Assembly (NCBI GenBank): GCA_001896545.1
Contig: MPOT01000054.1
Span: forward strand, 62,001 to 126,000
Reading direction: 5' to 3'
DNA length: 64,000 bases
From: Tepidanaerobacter sp. EBM-38
GTDB taxonomy: Bacteria > Bacillota > Thermosediminibacteria > Thermosediminibacterales > Tepidanaerobacteraceae
Numbering within the stretch: the stretch's first letter is position 1; each line of letters begins with the position of its first letter. A program made the translations under genes and the position numbers. Positions 14,456 to 23,547 of the stretch are shown here, one piece after another. The notes below the pieces were generated by a model, which was not told the origin of the DNA, made no database searches, and saw nothing but the letters and a program-made list of their open reading frames with translations.

Positions 14456-17245
14456 TCAAAGCAAAATATCTATTATATATGCTATCTCACTTTTTGGTAC
14501 TTTGATATTAAAGTAACTCTCTAAATTAGAGATAGAATCTATAACGGCTTCATACAAATTACTATGCTGTAATCGATATTCTTCAGCATTTTCGTGGCTT
14601 AAAGGCGCTTTTCCGAGCACTAGCCGTTCTATCATGAAAGCAATGTGCACCGTCAACTGAACTAATTTTACCTGGTCTAGCTGCCGATTTAAATTGCAGC
14701 TCAAATTATCAAGAGAAACTTGTATGATATCCACAGCCTTTTTGGGGTCAATTGCCACCATGGTTTCCATTAAGCTTTCCAAAGAAATATACCGCGCCAT
14801 CTTCTTAAAAACTATTTGCTTACTGACTTGGCTGCTATCATCACATATGATATCAAATATCCGCTCAATTCCATTATGCTGAAGTAAATCCGTAAGGGAT
14901 ACAAATGGCACATCTGCCAGTTCGCCGGTGTCAAAAGTTCCAACAACAACATCCGGCGGTTCTTCTGCCTTATTATATGTTTCCATAAAGCTTGTGTATT
15001 CTAACGCAATGATGTTACATGGTGTAGATAGTAAAGGATTTATTGACCTTTCCAACATTTCTTTAATCTTTTGTGCTGTGCCTATTCCTGTAATACAGAC
15101 TGTCCAGATTACTCTTTGCTTACTTCTATGTTCTGCTGGCAAAAATTCCGTCCGTATCGTATTCTGGAATTTTTCCGTATCATTTACAATACTCTTTAGG
15201 TTAGTATCGCCAAAAGACAGTTTGCGAGCAACATCTAAGACCATGAGTAAATTGAATCCTGAAACAGAAGCAATTTCAATTTTTTTCCCAAAATAGAGCC
15301 ACAACTTTTGAGACAAATCAACTAAAGATCCCATATCAACCATAAGCAGCACGCCTTTTAATGGTCTTTGGCTGTTTAGTAGGCCGACCAGCTGATTATA
15401 GATCTGCTCAGAATTCATATCAAGCGGCATATCAATAGCCAGCACCAACTCATCTCCTAAAAGCCTATTTGCTGTTTTTGCTATAGATGATGCTGTAGAT
15501 TCCCCATGGCATAGAAGTATAACTTGATAGCTTCTGCTAATATCTCGAGTCTTATTTGGAACTGCAGTAATAATGAACATTGCCATGAACGCGGCTTCGT
15601 CTTCAGAGTATCTTAGTTTATAAGCAGCACAAACATTTCGAACATATCGGCCTGCAATTTCAAATTCCTTTGGATGAGACTCTTTAATTCGCTTTAGATT
15701 CGGGTTATAAATTGTTTTACCTTCAGCCGAACGGTCAATAAATGCTTTTGTATGCAAGGCAATACCTAAAAGCACATCATCATTTATATGAAAATTTAAG
15801 TTTTCTGAAGCTTCATTAACAAAGTGTCGAGCAAGATCCAATATGTTTTGCGGTACAATCTTGCTCATATCTAGCTTCAGTTCAACCCCTTTGCGAGATT
15901 GATTTAGTATTTTTGCAAAATGCCTATCAATTTCCTTGTAAATTCTGTTGTTTGCTTCTGCAACTGAAATATTGCTGTCTAACAGTCTTTGATACTTTGT
16001 TGAAAGATCATCATAAAAATCAGTGTCCTTATATTCATCCGGCACTTCCAGAAATTCCTTATCAATAGTGGCGACAAGCGGCTGGTTTACACCATGCGCG
16101 CCAAGACCAATATAAATATTTAGAATATCGCGATTATAACGGCTTGAATCAAAAAAATCAGCTAACGGCTCATCTATATGAAGACTATTGGAGTGATTTT
16201 CCAATGATTTTACAAAAGCTCTGGAGCAAAGGATTTGAATATTACCCTTTAGTTCACCAATATTGCCGTCTAACTCAGTAAAAAGCAGTCGATTTACTAC
16301 TTCCTTATCCACAAAAATACGTTTTCCAACACGTGATGCTTCCTCTTGGAAAAACAATTTTATCAGCGAATATCGGTCGGAAAGGCTACGCTTCTCAAGC
16401 GGCGGCAGTTCTACAACAATTGGAATCCGTCGTAAAAATGTCCTTAACATTATGTCCTTTTGACTGTCTGTAGTAGCGCAGATGATCCGCACATTGCAGG
16501 GATGTTCTTCAGTGGTTTCTCCAAGCCTGCGGTAAACCTTTTTATCCATAAGAGTAAAAAGCATCTCTTGACCTTCAGGCGGCAAATTATGCACCTCATC
16601 TAGAAAAAGATATCCGCCTTCAGCCTTTGCAACTAGCCCTTCCTTTGCAGCCTCAGCTCCGGTAAAACTTCCACGGACATGACCAAACAACTGACTGGTA
16701 AGTAGTTGAGGATTTTCTGCATAATCGGCACAGTTAAATGATATAAAAGGAGCGCAAGGTGCAATCACACCCATATTTACCGCATAGCGATACATCGCGT
16801 GAGCAAAATAAGATTTGCCAACACCGGTTTTACCGATAATTAAGGTGCTCAATCCGTTGGGAGGATACATAATAGCCGCCTTTGCCTGTTCCACCTGCGT
16901 AATAATACTGGTACAGCCGGGCAAAAGATTATAAAACATATCCCTGTTTTTATCCGCTGATTTATGGGACATTTCTTTACAATTCTCGTACTCATCTGGA
17001 ATACTGTTTTGCTTATGAATTCGTTGATACGTTTCAGTATCTAAAAACCTTACTGGTCTGCCACTCTGTTTAACCACAAGTCCTTCCTTTACCAACCGAT
17101 TTAATTCATGGCTTACAGTATTTCTACGGATACCTAGATGCTCGCTCAGTTGCGTAGCTGAGAAACCGGCCATTTGCTTTTCTGTTGTTGAAATAGACTT
17201 GCCAAGCTCTTTTAATTTATTGTAAATTTTATCTTTTCTCAGCAT
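14456..17245 (-). CDS. levR: LevR-type sigma-54 activator with PRD and PTS-like domains
   Basis: Transcriptional activator of the downstream PTS operon, 929 aa. An N-terminal winged-helix region (residues 1-70) is followed by an AAA+ domain with Walker A GKTGVGKS (138-145), the sigma-54 contact loop GSFTGA (192-197) and Walker B YLFLDE (212-217). Next come a PRD domain (around 450-560), a IIA-Man-like domain (VILLCHGES near 575), a IIB-like domain with the Cys loop VCITGIGTA near 705, and a C-terminal PRD (VHIAFMIERL). Its activity would be set by phosphorylation from HPr and its own IIB. It is transcribed toward the operon and separated from it by the 24 bp hairpin. Confidence 0.92.
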   Translation of the reverse strand: MLRKDKIYNKLKELGKSISTTEKQMAGFSATQLSEHLGIRRNTVSHELNRLVKEGLVVKQSGRPVRFLDTETYQRIHKQNSIPDEYENCKEMSHKSADKNRDMFYNLLPGCTSIITQVEQAKAAIMYPPNGLSTLIIGKTGVGKSYFAHAMYRYAVNMGVIAPCAPFISFNCADYAENPQLLTSQLFGHVRGSFTGAEAAKEGLVAKAEGGYLFLDEVHNLPPEGQEMLFTLMDKKVYRRLGETTEEHPCNVRIICATTDSQKDIMLRTFLRRIPIVVELPPLEKRSLSDRYSLIKLFFQEEASRVGKRIFVDKEVVNRLLFTELDGNIGELKGNIQILCSRAFVKSLENHSNSLHIDEPLADFFDSSRYNRDILNIYIGLGAHGVNQPLVATIDKEFLEVPDEYKDTDFYDDLSTKYQRLLDSNISVAEANNRIYKEIDRHFAKILNQSRKGVELKLDMSKIVPQNILDLARHFVNEASENLNFHINDDVLLGIALHTKAFIDRSAEGKTIYNPNLKRIKESHPKEFEIAGRYVRNVCAAYKLRYSEDEAAFMAMFIITAVPNKTRDISRSYQVILLCHGESTASSIAKTANRLLGDELVLAIDMPLDMNSEQIYNQLVGLLNSQRPLKGVLLMVDMGSLVDLSQKLWLYFGKKIEIASVSGFNLLMVLDVARKLSFGDTNLKSIVNDTEKFQNTIRTEFLPAEHRSKQRVIWTVCITGIGTAQKIKEMLERSINPLLSTPCNIIALEYTSFMETYNKAEEPPDVVVGTFDTGELADVPFVSLTDLLQHNGIERIFDIICDDSSQVSKQIVFKKMARYISLESLMETMVAIDPKKAVDIIQVSLDNLSCNLNRQLDQVKLVQLTVHIAFMIERLVLGKAPLSHENAEEYRLQHSNLYEAVIDSISNLESYFNIKVPKSEIAYIIDILL

Positions 17246-17283
17246 GTTTTACAGTTCTCACCTCTTAAGTATTTGAGCAAAGG

Positions 17284-18645
17284 TCAGGCCTCACTTTTGT
17301 CCAGTTTCAGACCTAGATTATCAAAAATTTCCTTAAGGCCTGATTTTTCAATTTGGCATTTGATATTAGCTTCTTCATAAATTTCCTTTAAAAATTCAGC
17401 CTGTTCGTTTAAGCCCTTTGATTCAAGATATGAAATGTATTCATCAAAAAACTCATCGGTAATTAGTTGTTCTATAGATTCCAACACAATTGGACTATCA
17501 TCAATAGCTTGTGGTAAATTCTTTATGAGTTTTTTCATTGATGTTAAAATAATCTTTTCAATTGCTAATATGTGTGCTCCTGTTGGGAGTAAGAAGAATT
17601 CGGTTACTTTTGCAAGTTTCTCTCGTAAATCATTATCTTCAGATTTCTCCATTGCTTCAATTAATGTTCTGGTAATACATCCATATGATTCGGTAATTAC
17701 GATCTCTTGCTTTAAAAATGCAGACTCTGCATCAAAGAGCATATCCATAAAATTCAATTCTTTATTTATATCGACATGCGGTAAATTTTGAAGGAATATC
17801 TGAGTTATTACTGAAGTAAACTTTAGGAAAAAGCCATATATTACAAAAAACGGGAAATTGAAATCTATTTCGCTTTTCAAAATAAATTCCAGATCATCTT
17901 CGATATCCTCTAACATACGCATGCCAAAATACTCTTCAAATACCGGATATTCTCTAAATAGTTCGTGGGTTTCTGCAATATCTACTTGACAAGCAGTTTC
18001 ATCCTCTTCTTTTATAATTTGTTCAAATTTTTTACCTGCTTCGTTTATATCCTCAATGCTTGCTTGAAGAATTAACTCAAAAAAACTTTGATGTGTTTCG
18101 TCTATTAGACCCATAAATATCCAATGAAAAATCTTTTCAAGTTCATCCTCTGTAAAATTATTATTGCGAATTAAATATGCTAGCATAAAAAGATTTTCCT
18201 CAATAGTAAAATTATCGGCTATTTGGGTTAAAAGCATGTCTACCTGTTCTGAATCATCAAGCTCCACATGTGCTAAAATACTTCCTGGTATTCGAAGAAT
18301 CTTCAAGTTTTCATTTTCTCTGAGCATATCAGCAATATCGTTATTGAGTTTTAAAAAACTGTCTTCAGAAAACTCTTCTTGTGCATTCCATACTTGGGCA
18401 ATAATATTTGATAATTTTTCTACATCAACAGCTTCAGCTTGTGTTTCGTCCAATTTAATTCCAAACATCACACTTATTACCCTTATAAGGTCCTTTGCAT
18501 ATGCAGTAATGCTGAAATCATCGCTTAATTTTCTCATTAACTCTGTTTCGATTTTTTCAACTGTGGGAAGGCAGCACTTTTTATATTTCTTACCACTTCC
18601 ACAAATACATTCTTCGTTTCGCTGAATATCAAACACATCGGACAT
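17284..18645 (-). CDS. SEC-C zinc-motif protein of unknown function, 453 aa
   Basis: Residues 13-26 (CICGSGKKYKKCC) form a SEC-C metal-binding motif like the one at the SecA C-terminus, here at the N-terminus instead. The rest is acidic, predicted mostly helical and rich in Glu, Asp, Ile and Phe. It shows no catalytic motif I recognise. SEC-C proteins often bind zinc and a partner protein. It lies 38 bp upstream of the levR-like gene on the same strand and might be read through into it, but no functional link is evident. Confidence 0.7.
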   Translation of the reverse strand: MSDVFDIQRNEECICGSGKKYKKCCLPTVEKIETELMRKLSDDFSITAYAKDLIRVISVMFGIKLDETQAEAVDVEKLSNIIAQVWNAQEEFSEDSFLKLNNDIADMLRENENLKILRIPGSILAHVELDDSEQVDMLLTQIADNFTIEENLFMLAYLIRNNNFTEDELEKIFHWIFMGLIDETHQSFFELILQASIEDINEAGKKFEQIIKEEDETACQVDIAETHELFREYPVFEEYFGMRMLEDIEDDLEFILKSEIDFNFPFFVIYGFFLKFTSVITQIFLQNLPHVDINKELNFMDMLFDAESAFLKQEIVITESYGCITRTLIEAMEKSEDNDLREKLAKVTEFFLLPTGAHILAIEKIILTSMKKLIKNLPQAIDDSPIVLESIEQLITDEFFDEYISYLESKGLNEQAEFLKEIYEEANIKCQIEKSGLKEIFDNLGLKLDKSEA

Positions 18646-18773
18646 TTGTCAAACCTCCATATCATTAAAGGAATTTCATTTAAATCGCGTTTATGACTTC
18701 ATTCTATCACACTAAGTTATTTACCGTCTATATCTGTATATTAAGCTTAAAACTGTAGTCAAAATAAAAAGAA

Positions 18774-18798
18774 GCCACAGATTTAAAAAACCTATGGC
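18774..18798 (-). terminator. Terminator of the PatB/PfpI unit
   Basis: On the minus strand GCCATAG pairs with CTGTGGC around an AT-rich loop, followed by TTCTTTTTATTTT. It lies just beyond the aminotransferase stop. Confidence 0.65.
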
Positions 18799-18813
18799 CC
18801 CTTATTTACACTT

Positions 18814-19995
18814 TTACTTTATACTTTCTACCGCCGACTTCAGTCGTTTTACTGCTTCATTTACATATGTTCTGGGACAGGCTATATTGACTCTCTGAAA
18901 TCCTTCACCACCATGGCCAAACCAATAGCCACTTTCAAAAGCAAGTTTTGCCTTATTTATAATAAAGTCATTCAGTTGATGAGCATCAAATCCCAGTTCC
19001 CTGCAATCCAGCCACACCAGATATGTTCCCTCGGGTTTTACGACCTTTATCTGGGGGACATCTCTTTCTATACCCTCAGTAAATGCCCTTAAATTTCCAT
19101 CCAAATACTCCAAAAGCTGGTCAAGCCATTCCTCTCCGTGCGTATATGCAGCTTCAAGAGCTACCAATCCAAAGGCATTGTTTCTGAGCAGTTGCAGTCT
19201 TTTTATGAAATTTCTGTATATGTCATAATAAGTTGCATTAGGAATTATTATGGTTGAGGTTTGAAGTCCCGCCAAGTTAAAGGTTTTGCTGGGAGCTGTG
19301 CATGTAATAGAACTTAGAGCAAATTCTTCCGATATCGATGCAAAAGGTGTATGCTTTACCCCGGGGTATAAGATATCATGGTGTATTTCATCAGATACTA
19401 CCAAAATATTATTATCAATACATATTCTTCCCAGTCTTATCAACTCATCCTTCGTCCACACACGGCCTACAGGATTATGCGGGCTGCATAAAAACATGAG
19501 TTTAATACGCCGGTCCTTGACTTTTTCTTCCAAATCGTCAAAATCCATTGTATAACGCCCATCCTTATAAATCAGCGGATTATTGACAATTCTGCGGCCG
19601 TTATCTTCAATAACCCTAAAAAACGGATAATAAACCGGCTGCTGAACCAATACCTTATCTCCCGGATATGTAAAGGCATTAATAATAAAACTTAATGCTG
19701 GCACTACTCCAGGAGTATATATCATCCACTCGGTTTTCACATCCCAATTGTGTCGTTTTTTCATCCATCTAGCCACTGATTCAAAATAAGATTCCGGTCT
19801 TGACGTGTATCCATAGATTCCCTGTTTTGCTCTCTCAACTAGTGCATCTACAACCGGCTGTGGGCTCATAAAATCCATGTCGGCCACCCACATGGGCAGC
19901 AAATCATCCCGGCCAAACATTTTTTTTAGTTCATCCCATTTGGAAGAATAATTACCGCTTCGTTCGATAACAGTATCAAAATCATACTTTTGCAT
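18814..19995 (-). CDS. PatB/MalY-type PLP-dependent aminotransferase or C-S lyase
   Basis: Fold-type I pyridoxal-phosphate enzyme, 393 aa, of the MalY/PatB branch. Members cleave cystathionine and related C-S bonds or transaminate. Visible features are PLWVADMDF near residue 35, CSPHNPVGRVW near 165, SDEIHHDILYPG near 197 and the PLP-binding Lys in APSKTFNLAGLQ near 232. The start has GGGGGAGGATATT upstream. The PfpI-family gene precedes it by 28 bp on the same strand. Cystathionine beta-lyase is the most likely activity but is not proved by sequence. Confidence 0.87.
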   Translation of the reverse strand: MQKYDFDTVIERSGNYSSKWDELKKMFGRDDLLPMWVADMDFMSPQPVVDALVERAKQGIYGYTSRPESYFESVARWMKKRHNWDVKTEWMIYTPGVVPALSFIINAFTYPGDKVLVQQPVYYPFFRVIEDNGRRIVNNPLIYKDGRYTMDFDDLEEKVKDRRIKLMFLCSPHNPVGRVWTKDELIRLGRICIDNNILVVSDEIHHDILYPGVKHTPFASISEEFALSSITCTAPSKTFNLAGLQTSTIIIPNATYYDIYRNFIKRLQLLRNNAFGLVALEAAYTHGEEWLDQLLEYLDGNLRAFTEGIERDVPQIKVVKPEGTYLVWLDCRELGFDAHQLNDFIINKAKLAFESGYWFGHGGEGFQRVNIACPRTYVNEAVKRLKSAVESIK

Positions 19996-20023
19996 AATAT
20001 CCTCCCCCTATTATAAGCAATTG

Positions 20024-20530
20024 CTATCCAATTTTTTCAATTATAGCCTTTAAAAATGCCGGCAAATCATTGGGATTCCTTGATGTTATTAAATTTCCAT
20101 CTACGACTACCTCTGCATCTACATATTCCGCACCCGCATTTACAATGTCATCCTTTATTGAGAAAAATCCAGTTAATCTTTTACCCTTTAAATTACAGCA
20201 AGAAGCCATCATCCAAGGTCCATGGCAAATAGCGGCTATCGGCTTACCAAGTTTGTCCATTTCCCTTACAAAATTCAATGTATCTTCGTTCCTGCGCATA
20301 TGGTCCGGAGAGTAGCCTCCCGGTATTACAACAGCATCATAATCCTTGGCCTTTACTTCCTTGGAAGAATGAGTACTTTTTTCCGAAAATGTGCTCTTTC
20401 CCACATATGCCTTGTCTTTCTCCGAACCTACTAAATGCACCTCATACCCCGCCTCTTTAAGCCGAAAATAAGGATATATTAACTCCTTTTCATCAAAAAA
20501 ATTCTCTATCAATATAGCAACCTTTTTCAC
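20024..20530 (-). CDS. DJ-1/PfpI-family protein
   Basis: A 168 aa member of the DJ-1/PfpI superfamily (PfpI, YhbO). The nucleophile elbow is AAICHGPWMMAS, with Cys in the usual place near residue 100 and the following His. The acid partner is in the N-terminal part (FFDEKELIYPYFRL). VVIPGGYSPDHMR is the oxyanion loop. Family members have been described as proteases, deglycases or stress-related hydrolases, and the true substrate is debated. It probably shares a transcript with the aminotransferase. Confidence 0.88.
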   Translation of the reverse strand: MKKVAILIENFFDEKELIYPYFRLKEAGYEVHLVGSEKDKAYVGKSTFSEKSTHSSKEVKAKDYDAVVIPGGYSPDHMRRNEDTLNFVREMDKLGKPIAAICHGPWMMASCCNLKGKRLTGFFSIKDDIVNAGAEYVDAEVVVDGNLITSRNPNDLPAFLKAIIEKIG

Positions 20531-20680
20531 CTAAATCACCTCCTTGGACAAGTTTCCCCGAACATTATTGTATATATACTTTGACATCTTTTAAGAAATT
20601 CCTCTATTATATTTTAAATCCTTCAAAATCATGAGAAAACCTCCTCATGCTGCAGGTTGGGCAATTTAGACAAAAATAAA

Positions 20681-20697
20681 TGCCGCATATAGCGGCA
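20681..20697 (-). terminator. Terminator after the 33-aa small ORF
   Basis: TGCCGC-N5-GCGGCA followed on the minus strand by TTTATTTTTGTC, about 26 bp past the small ORF stop. Confidence 0.65.
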
Positions 20698-20722
20698 CAA
20701 ACTGCATTATATTCAGCTTTAA

Positions 20723-20824
20723 TTAGTCTTCATACAAACTTGAAAGCATTTTTTGGACGTCTTTTTTAGCTTTTGCAATCTTTTCTTTTGCAACCTTATC
20801 TTCAAAAAGATATTTCTTCAACAT
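20723..20824 (-). CDS. Small protein, 33 aa, unknown
   Basis: A short ORF starting MLKKYLFEDKVAKEK and ending SSLYED. It is Lys-rich, charged and predicted to be one long amphipathic helix. Support for a real gene is structural: GGAGG lies nine bases before the ATG, and a compact terminator follows. It has no neighbour within an operon. I do not recognise a family. It is too short for composition to decide, so the combined ribosome site and terminator carry the call. Confidence 0.6.
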   Translation of the reverse strand: MLKKYLFEDKVAKEKIAKAKKDVQKMLSSLYED

Positions 20825-20974
20825 ATATCATCGCCTCCGTTGATAACAATTTTCAATCTCAATTAAATTATAATATGAAAATCATTATCAGTCAAGAGGC
20901 AAAACAGAAATTTCTAAAGAAATTTCAGCGATTTTTAGAGCAATTTTTCAATTTTCGGGGACTTTCGGGGAGGG

Positions 20975-21030
20975 ATTTTTAGGGACGGTTCCAAAATATT
21001 CATGAATATTTTGGAACCGTCCCTAAAAAT
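20975..21030. repeat. REP-like palindrome, copy 1 (complete)
   Basis: A perfect 56 bp palindrome with outer arms ATTTTTAGGGACGGTTCC, an AT-rich middle and CATG at the centre. It is the fullest copy of the dispersed family in this window and sits about 110 bp upstream of the ERCC4-type nuclease start. Confidence 0.95.
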
Positions 21031-21138
21031 CGCTGAAAATTGCTGTTGCTGAGAATTGCCCCGAAAATCTTGTGCAAACCAAGTAAAACACGTATAATTA
21101 ATTACATAAGCAGTGAATTTCTTAAAAGGAGAGTAACT

Positions 21139-22233
21139 ATGTCTTCTTTATGGTGGATTCTTGAATCAACGGATAATGAAAAGTTCCCCTACAGGCTCAG
21201 CATAAAAATGGATGATAAAACAAAACTGTGCCTTAGAGTTCAAAGTAAGTGGCCTGGAGCTGGGACTCAGATTTTTTGTTTGAGAGAATCAGAAGATTAT
21301 TCAGATTCCATTGAAGAAATAGAACGCGTTCCGGTAGTAAACTTAAGCCGCTATGGAAAACGACTTTCGGTAGTTCTGGATCGAGCCACCAATAAAAGAT
21401 GTGAATTTTTATTTTTAAAAAAGAAGTATAAACAAAAAGAAGGCGAATATGAGCAGATATTTTGGAGAACCCAGCAGGGATTGAGGGAGAGAAAGCCAAA
21501 GGTTCGGCTTACAGCCCAAGGTAATGCACAGATTCATATCTTGATAGATACAAATGAAAAATACCCGTGGAAATTTAATGATTGCACTGTAGAGAGAAAA
21601 GCTCTTGATGCCGGAGATTACGCCCTTTTAAGAAAAGATGGAATTGTAGCCGTGGTAGAACGAAAGACCTTCGAAAACTTAAGAAGCGATTTGAGTAATC
21701 TCCCTATATTTCACCAAAAGCTTGGGGAGATGGAGGCTTATGCCCATTCTGCACTAGTAGTAGAGGCCAATTACTCGGACTTTCTAAACCCCGATAAACT
21801 AACAGTATACACGCCTTCTTTTATGGCTAAAGCTCTTGCGGAGCTTTCCGCTCTGCATCCTAAAACTAAGATCATTTTTGCTGGTAACAGAAAGCTGGCC
21901 AATGAATGGACTCTTAGGTTTTTTGAAGCTATTGAGTCCCATGAAAGTGACGTATTTCCCGACAAAGTAGCCGAACAGGCGGCAAACTACGAAACGTCTC
22001 CTAACTTTAGAGGCGGCATGTATTATGATATAAGGAAAGAAATTTTAGATGGCTTTGCAAAGAATTTTACCATCTCCGAAATCAGGGAAAGGTTCCCCAA
22101 TGCCAGTGACTCAACTATAAGAAGGGTTCTACAAGAACTAAAAGAAAAAGACATTATCGAGTGTACAGGCAGAGGGAGAAATAGTCGGTGGATAAAAAAA
22201 GAAAAAATAGGGACGGTTCCAAAATATTCATGA
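21139..22233 (+). CDS. ERCC4-type nuclease with C-terminal HTH
   Basis: Predicted nuclease of the ERCC4/XPF fold, 364 aa. The core runs from about residue 135: HILIDTNEKYPW, then VERKALDAGDYAL (the GDY motif) and VAVVERKTFENL (the ERK signature with its Glu-Arg-Lys). The first 120 residues form an unidentified beta-rich domain. The C-terminal 60 residues look like a winged helix (FTISEIRERFPNASDSTIRR). Start chosen at the ATG at 21139 behind AAAAGGAG. The last eight residues, IGTVPKYS, and the TGA stop are encoded by a REP palindrome, so the original C-terminus has been replaced or capped. The biological role is unknown; DNA repair or defence are both possible. Confidence 0.75.
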   Translation: MSSLWWILESTDNEKFPYRLSIKMDDKTKLCLRVQSKWPGAGTQIFCLRESEDYSDSIEEIERVPVVNLSRYGKRLSVVLDRATNKRCEFLFLKKKYKQKEGEYEQIFWRTQQGLRERKPKVRLTAQGNAQIHILIDTNEKYPWKFNDCTVERKALDAGDYALLRKDGIVAVVERKTFENLRSDLSNLPIFHQKLGEMEAYAHSALVVEANYSDFLNPDKLTVYTPSFMAKALAELSALHPKTKIIFAGNRKLANEWTLRFFEAIESHESDVFPDKVAEQAANYETSPNFRGGMYYDIRKEILDGFAKNFTISEIRERFPNASDSTIRRVLQELKEKDIIECTGRGRNSRWIKKEKIGTVPKYS

Positions 22234-22252
22234 ATATTTTGGAACCGTCCCT
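22209..22252. repeat. REP-like palindrome, copy 2, forms the nuclease gene 3' end
   Basis: A perfect 44 bp palindrome with AGGGACGGTTCC arms. Its central CATGAAT provides the TGA stop of the nuclease gene, and its hairpin could terminate that transcript. Confidence 0.95.
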
Positions 22253-22271
22253 GAAAATGGCTGAAAATGGA

Positions 22272-23534
22272 CTAATGAACTTTGTTCCTTTTTAGGGTTT
22301 CTAATGTAATTTGCTTAATCTGAGGAAAATATGAGTCCATTTCAGTACAGTCTTTAAGTGCCTGACCGACGCCTATTGCTCTCATGTTTCCTGATTTCGC
22401 TGCTTGAATACCTGCTTTTGCATCTTCTATTACTACACAGCTTTCATAGGGAACTCCTAACTTGTCTGCTGCCAACTTGAAAACTTCCGGGTCTGGCTTT
22501 GATTGAGCTATTTCATTTCCATCTGCTACAATATCAACAAGGGGAAGTAATGCAGTTTTTTCTAATATGGCATATGCGTTCTTGCTGCTGGATGCTACGG
22601 CAGTTAGAATGCCGTTGGCTTGTAATTCCTCTAGTAATTCTCTAGCACCTTCATATATATTTTCTTCCGATAAGCTTTGCAGGTATTTTAAATACAAATC
22701 ATTTTTTCGCTTAGCCATTGCCGCTTTTTCTGCATCGGAGTAATTTTCTTTGGACTCATCCAGTAAAAGCTCTAAGCATTTCATCCTGCTTACACCGCGA
22801 AATTCCCTATATTTTTCGCTGTCAAATGGAATATCTATTTCTTCAGCCAGCTGATTCCAAGCTTTATAGTGCATTTCATCCGTAGAAACTAAAATTCCAT
22901 CTAAATCAAAAATAACTGCTTGTAGGTCTTTATCCAATACTCCCTTACGGCTTAATCGCCTTCTAAGGCTTTTGATATTATTTTTATAAACAAAACCATC
23001 CATGCCCAAAAAAATTGCCGCTTCTACATTCAACATATAATCATCTATAAAAAAACATTCCTCCGGAACTAATCTGTATTTATCAAGTAATCTCCTATAT
23101 ATATCCAAATCCGGCTTCAATAAAAGCTCGTCTGCTGATATTATCATGCCATCAAAATAAGATAATGCCGGTATTTTTTTGCAATAGTGATAAAAGCGTT
23201 TACTGGTATTTGAAAGCAAATACAAATTAAACCCTTTTGATTTCAACTGCTTTACCAAATAAAACATCTCATTTTTCCCGTGCAAATTTTCATGCCAATT
23301 GTTGAGAATATCGTCAACTGTCATATGCAAACGTTCCGGCAGTTTATCATAAAAAATACATTTAGCCTCTTTTTCCTCAATGCTTCCCCTATCCAACTGA
23401 ATCCATTCGATAGACTGAAATATAGTCTCATATAGTATGTCTATATCCTGTTTATCAGCAAATTGTTCTATATATTTTTTAGGCTCATAGCTAATTAACA
23501 CATTTCCCATGTCAAATATAATGTTTTGAATCAT
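22272..23534 (-). CDS. Double HAD protein: HAD-IA domain fused to beta-phosphoglucomutase-like domain
   Basis: Two haloacid-dehalogenase domains in one 420 aa chain. The N-terminal one (IIFDMGNVLISYEP, LLSNTSKRF, LKPDLDIY, FFIDDYMLN) resembles small YihX-type phosphatases. The C-terminal one from about residue 205 (AVIFDLDGILVSTDEMHY, SSSKNAYA, KPDPEVF, VIEDAKAGIQAA) follows beta-phosphoglucomutase, with both Asp of DLD present. Phosphosugar phosphatase or mutase activity is likely. It lies 14 bp after the YesN-type regulator, as last gene of a locus with a two-component system and an ABC transporter. That context suggests it processes the imported compound. Confidence 0.85.
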   Translation of the reverse strand: MIQNIIFDMGNVLISYEPKKYIEQFADKQDIDILYETIFQSIEWIQLDRGSIEEKEAKCIFYDKLPERLHMTVDDILNNWHENLHGKNEMFYLVKQLKSKGFNLYLLSNTSKRFYHYCKKIPALSYFDGMIISADELLLKPDLDIYRRLLDKYRLVPEECFFIDDYMLNVEAAIFLGMDGFVYKNNIKSLRRRLSRKGVLDKDLQAVIFDLDGILVSTDEMHYKAWNQLAEEIDIPFDSEKYREFRGVSRMKCLELLLDESKENYSDAEKAAMAKRKNDLYLKYLQSLSEENIYEGARELLEELQANGILTAVASSSKNAYAILEKTALLPLVDIVADGNEIAQSKPDPEVFKLAADKLGVPYESCVVIEDAKAGIQAAKSGNMRAIGVGQALKDCTEMDSYFPQIKQITLETLKRNKVH

Positions 23535-23547
23535 CAGATCACCTTTC

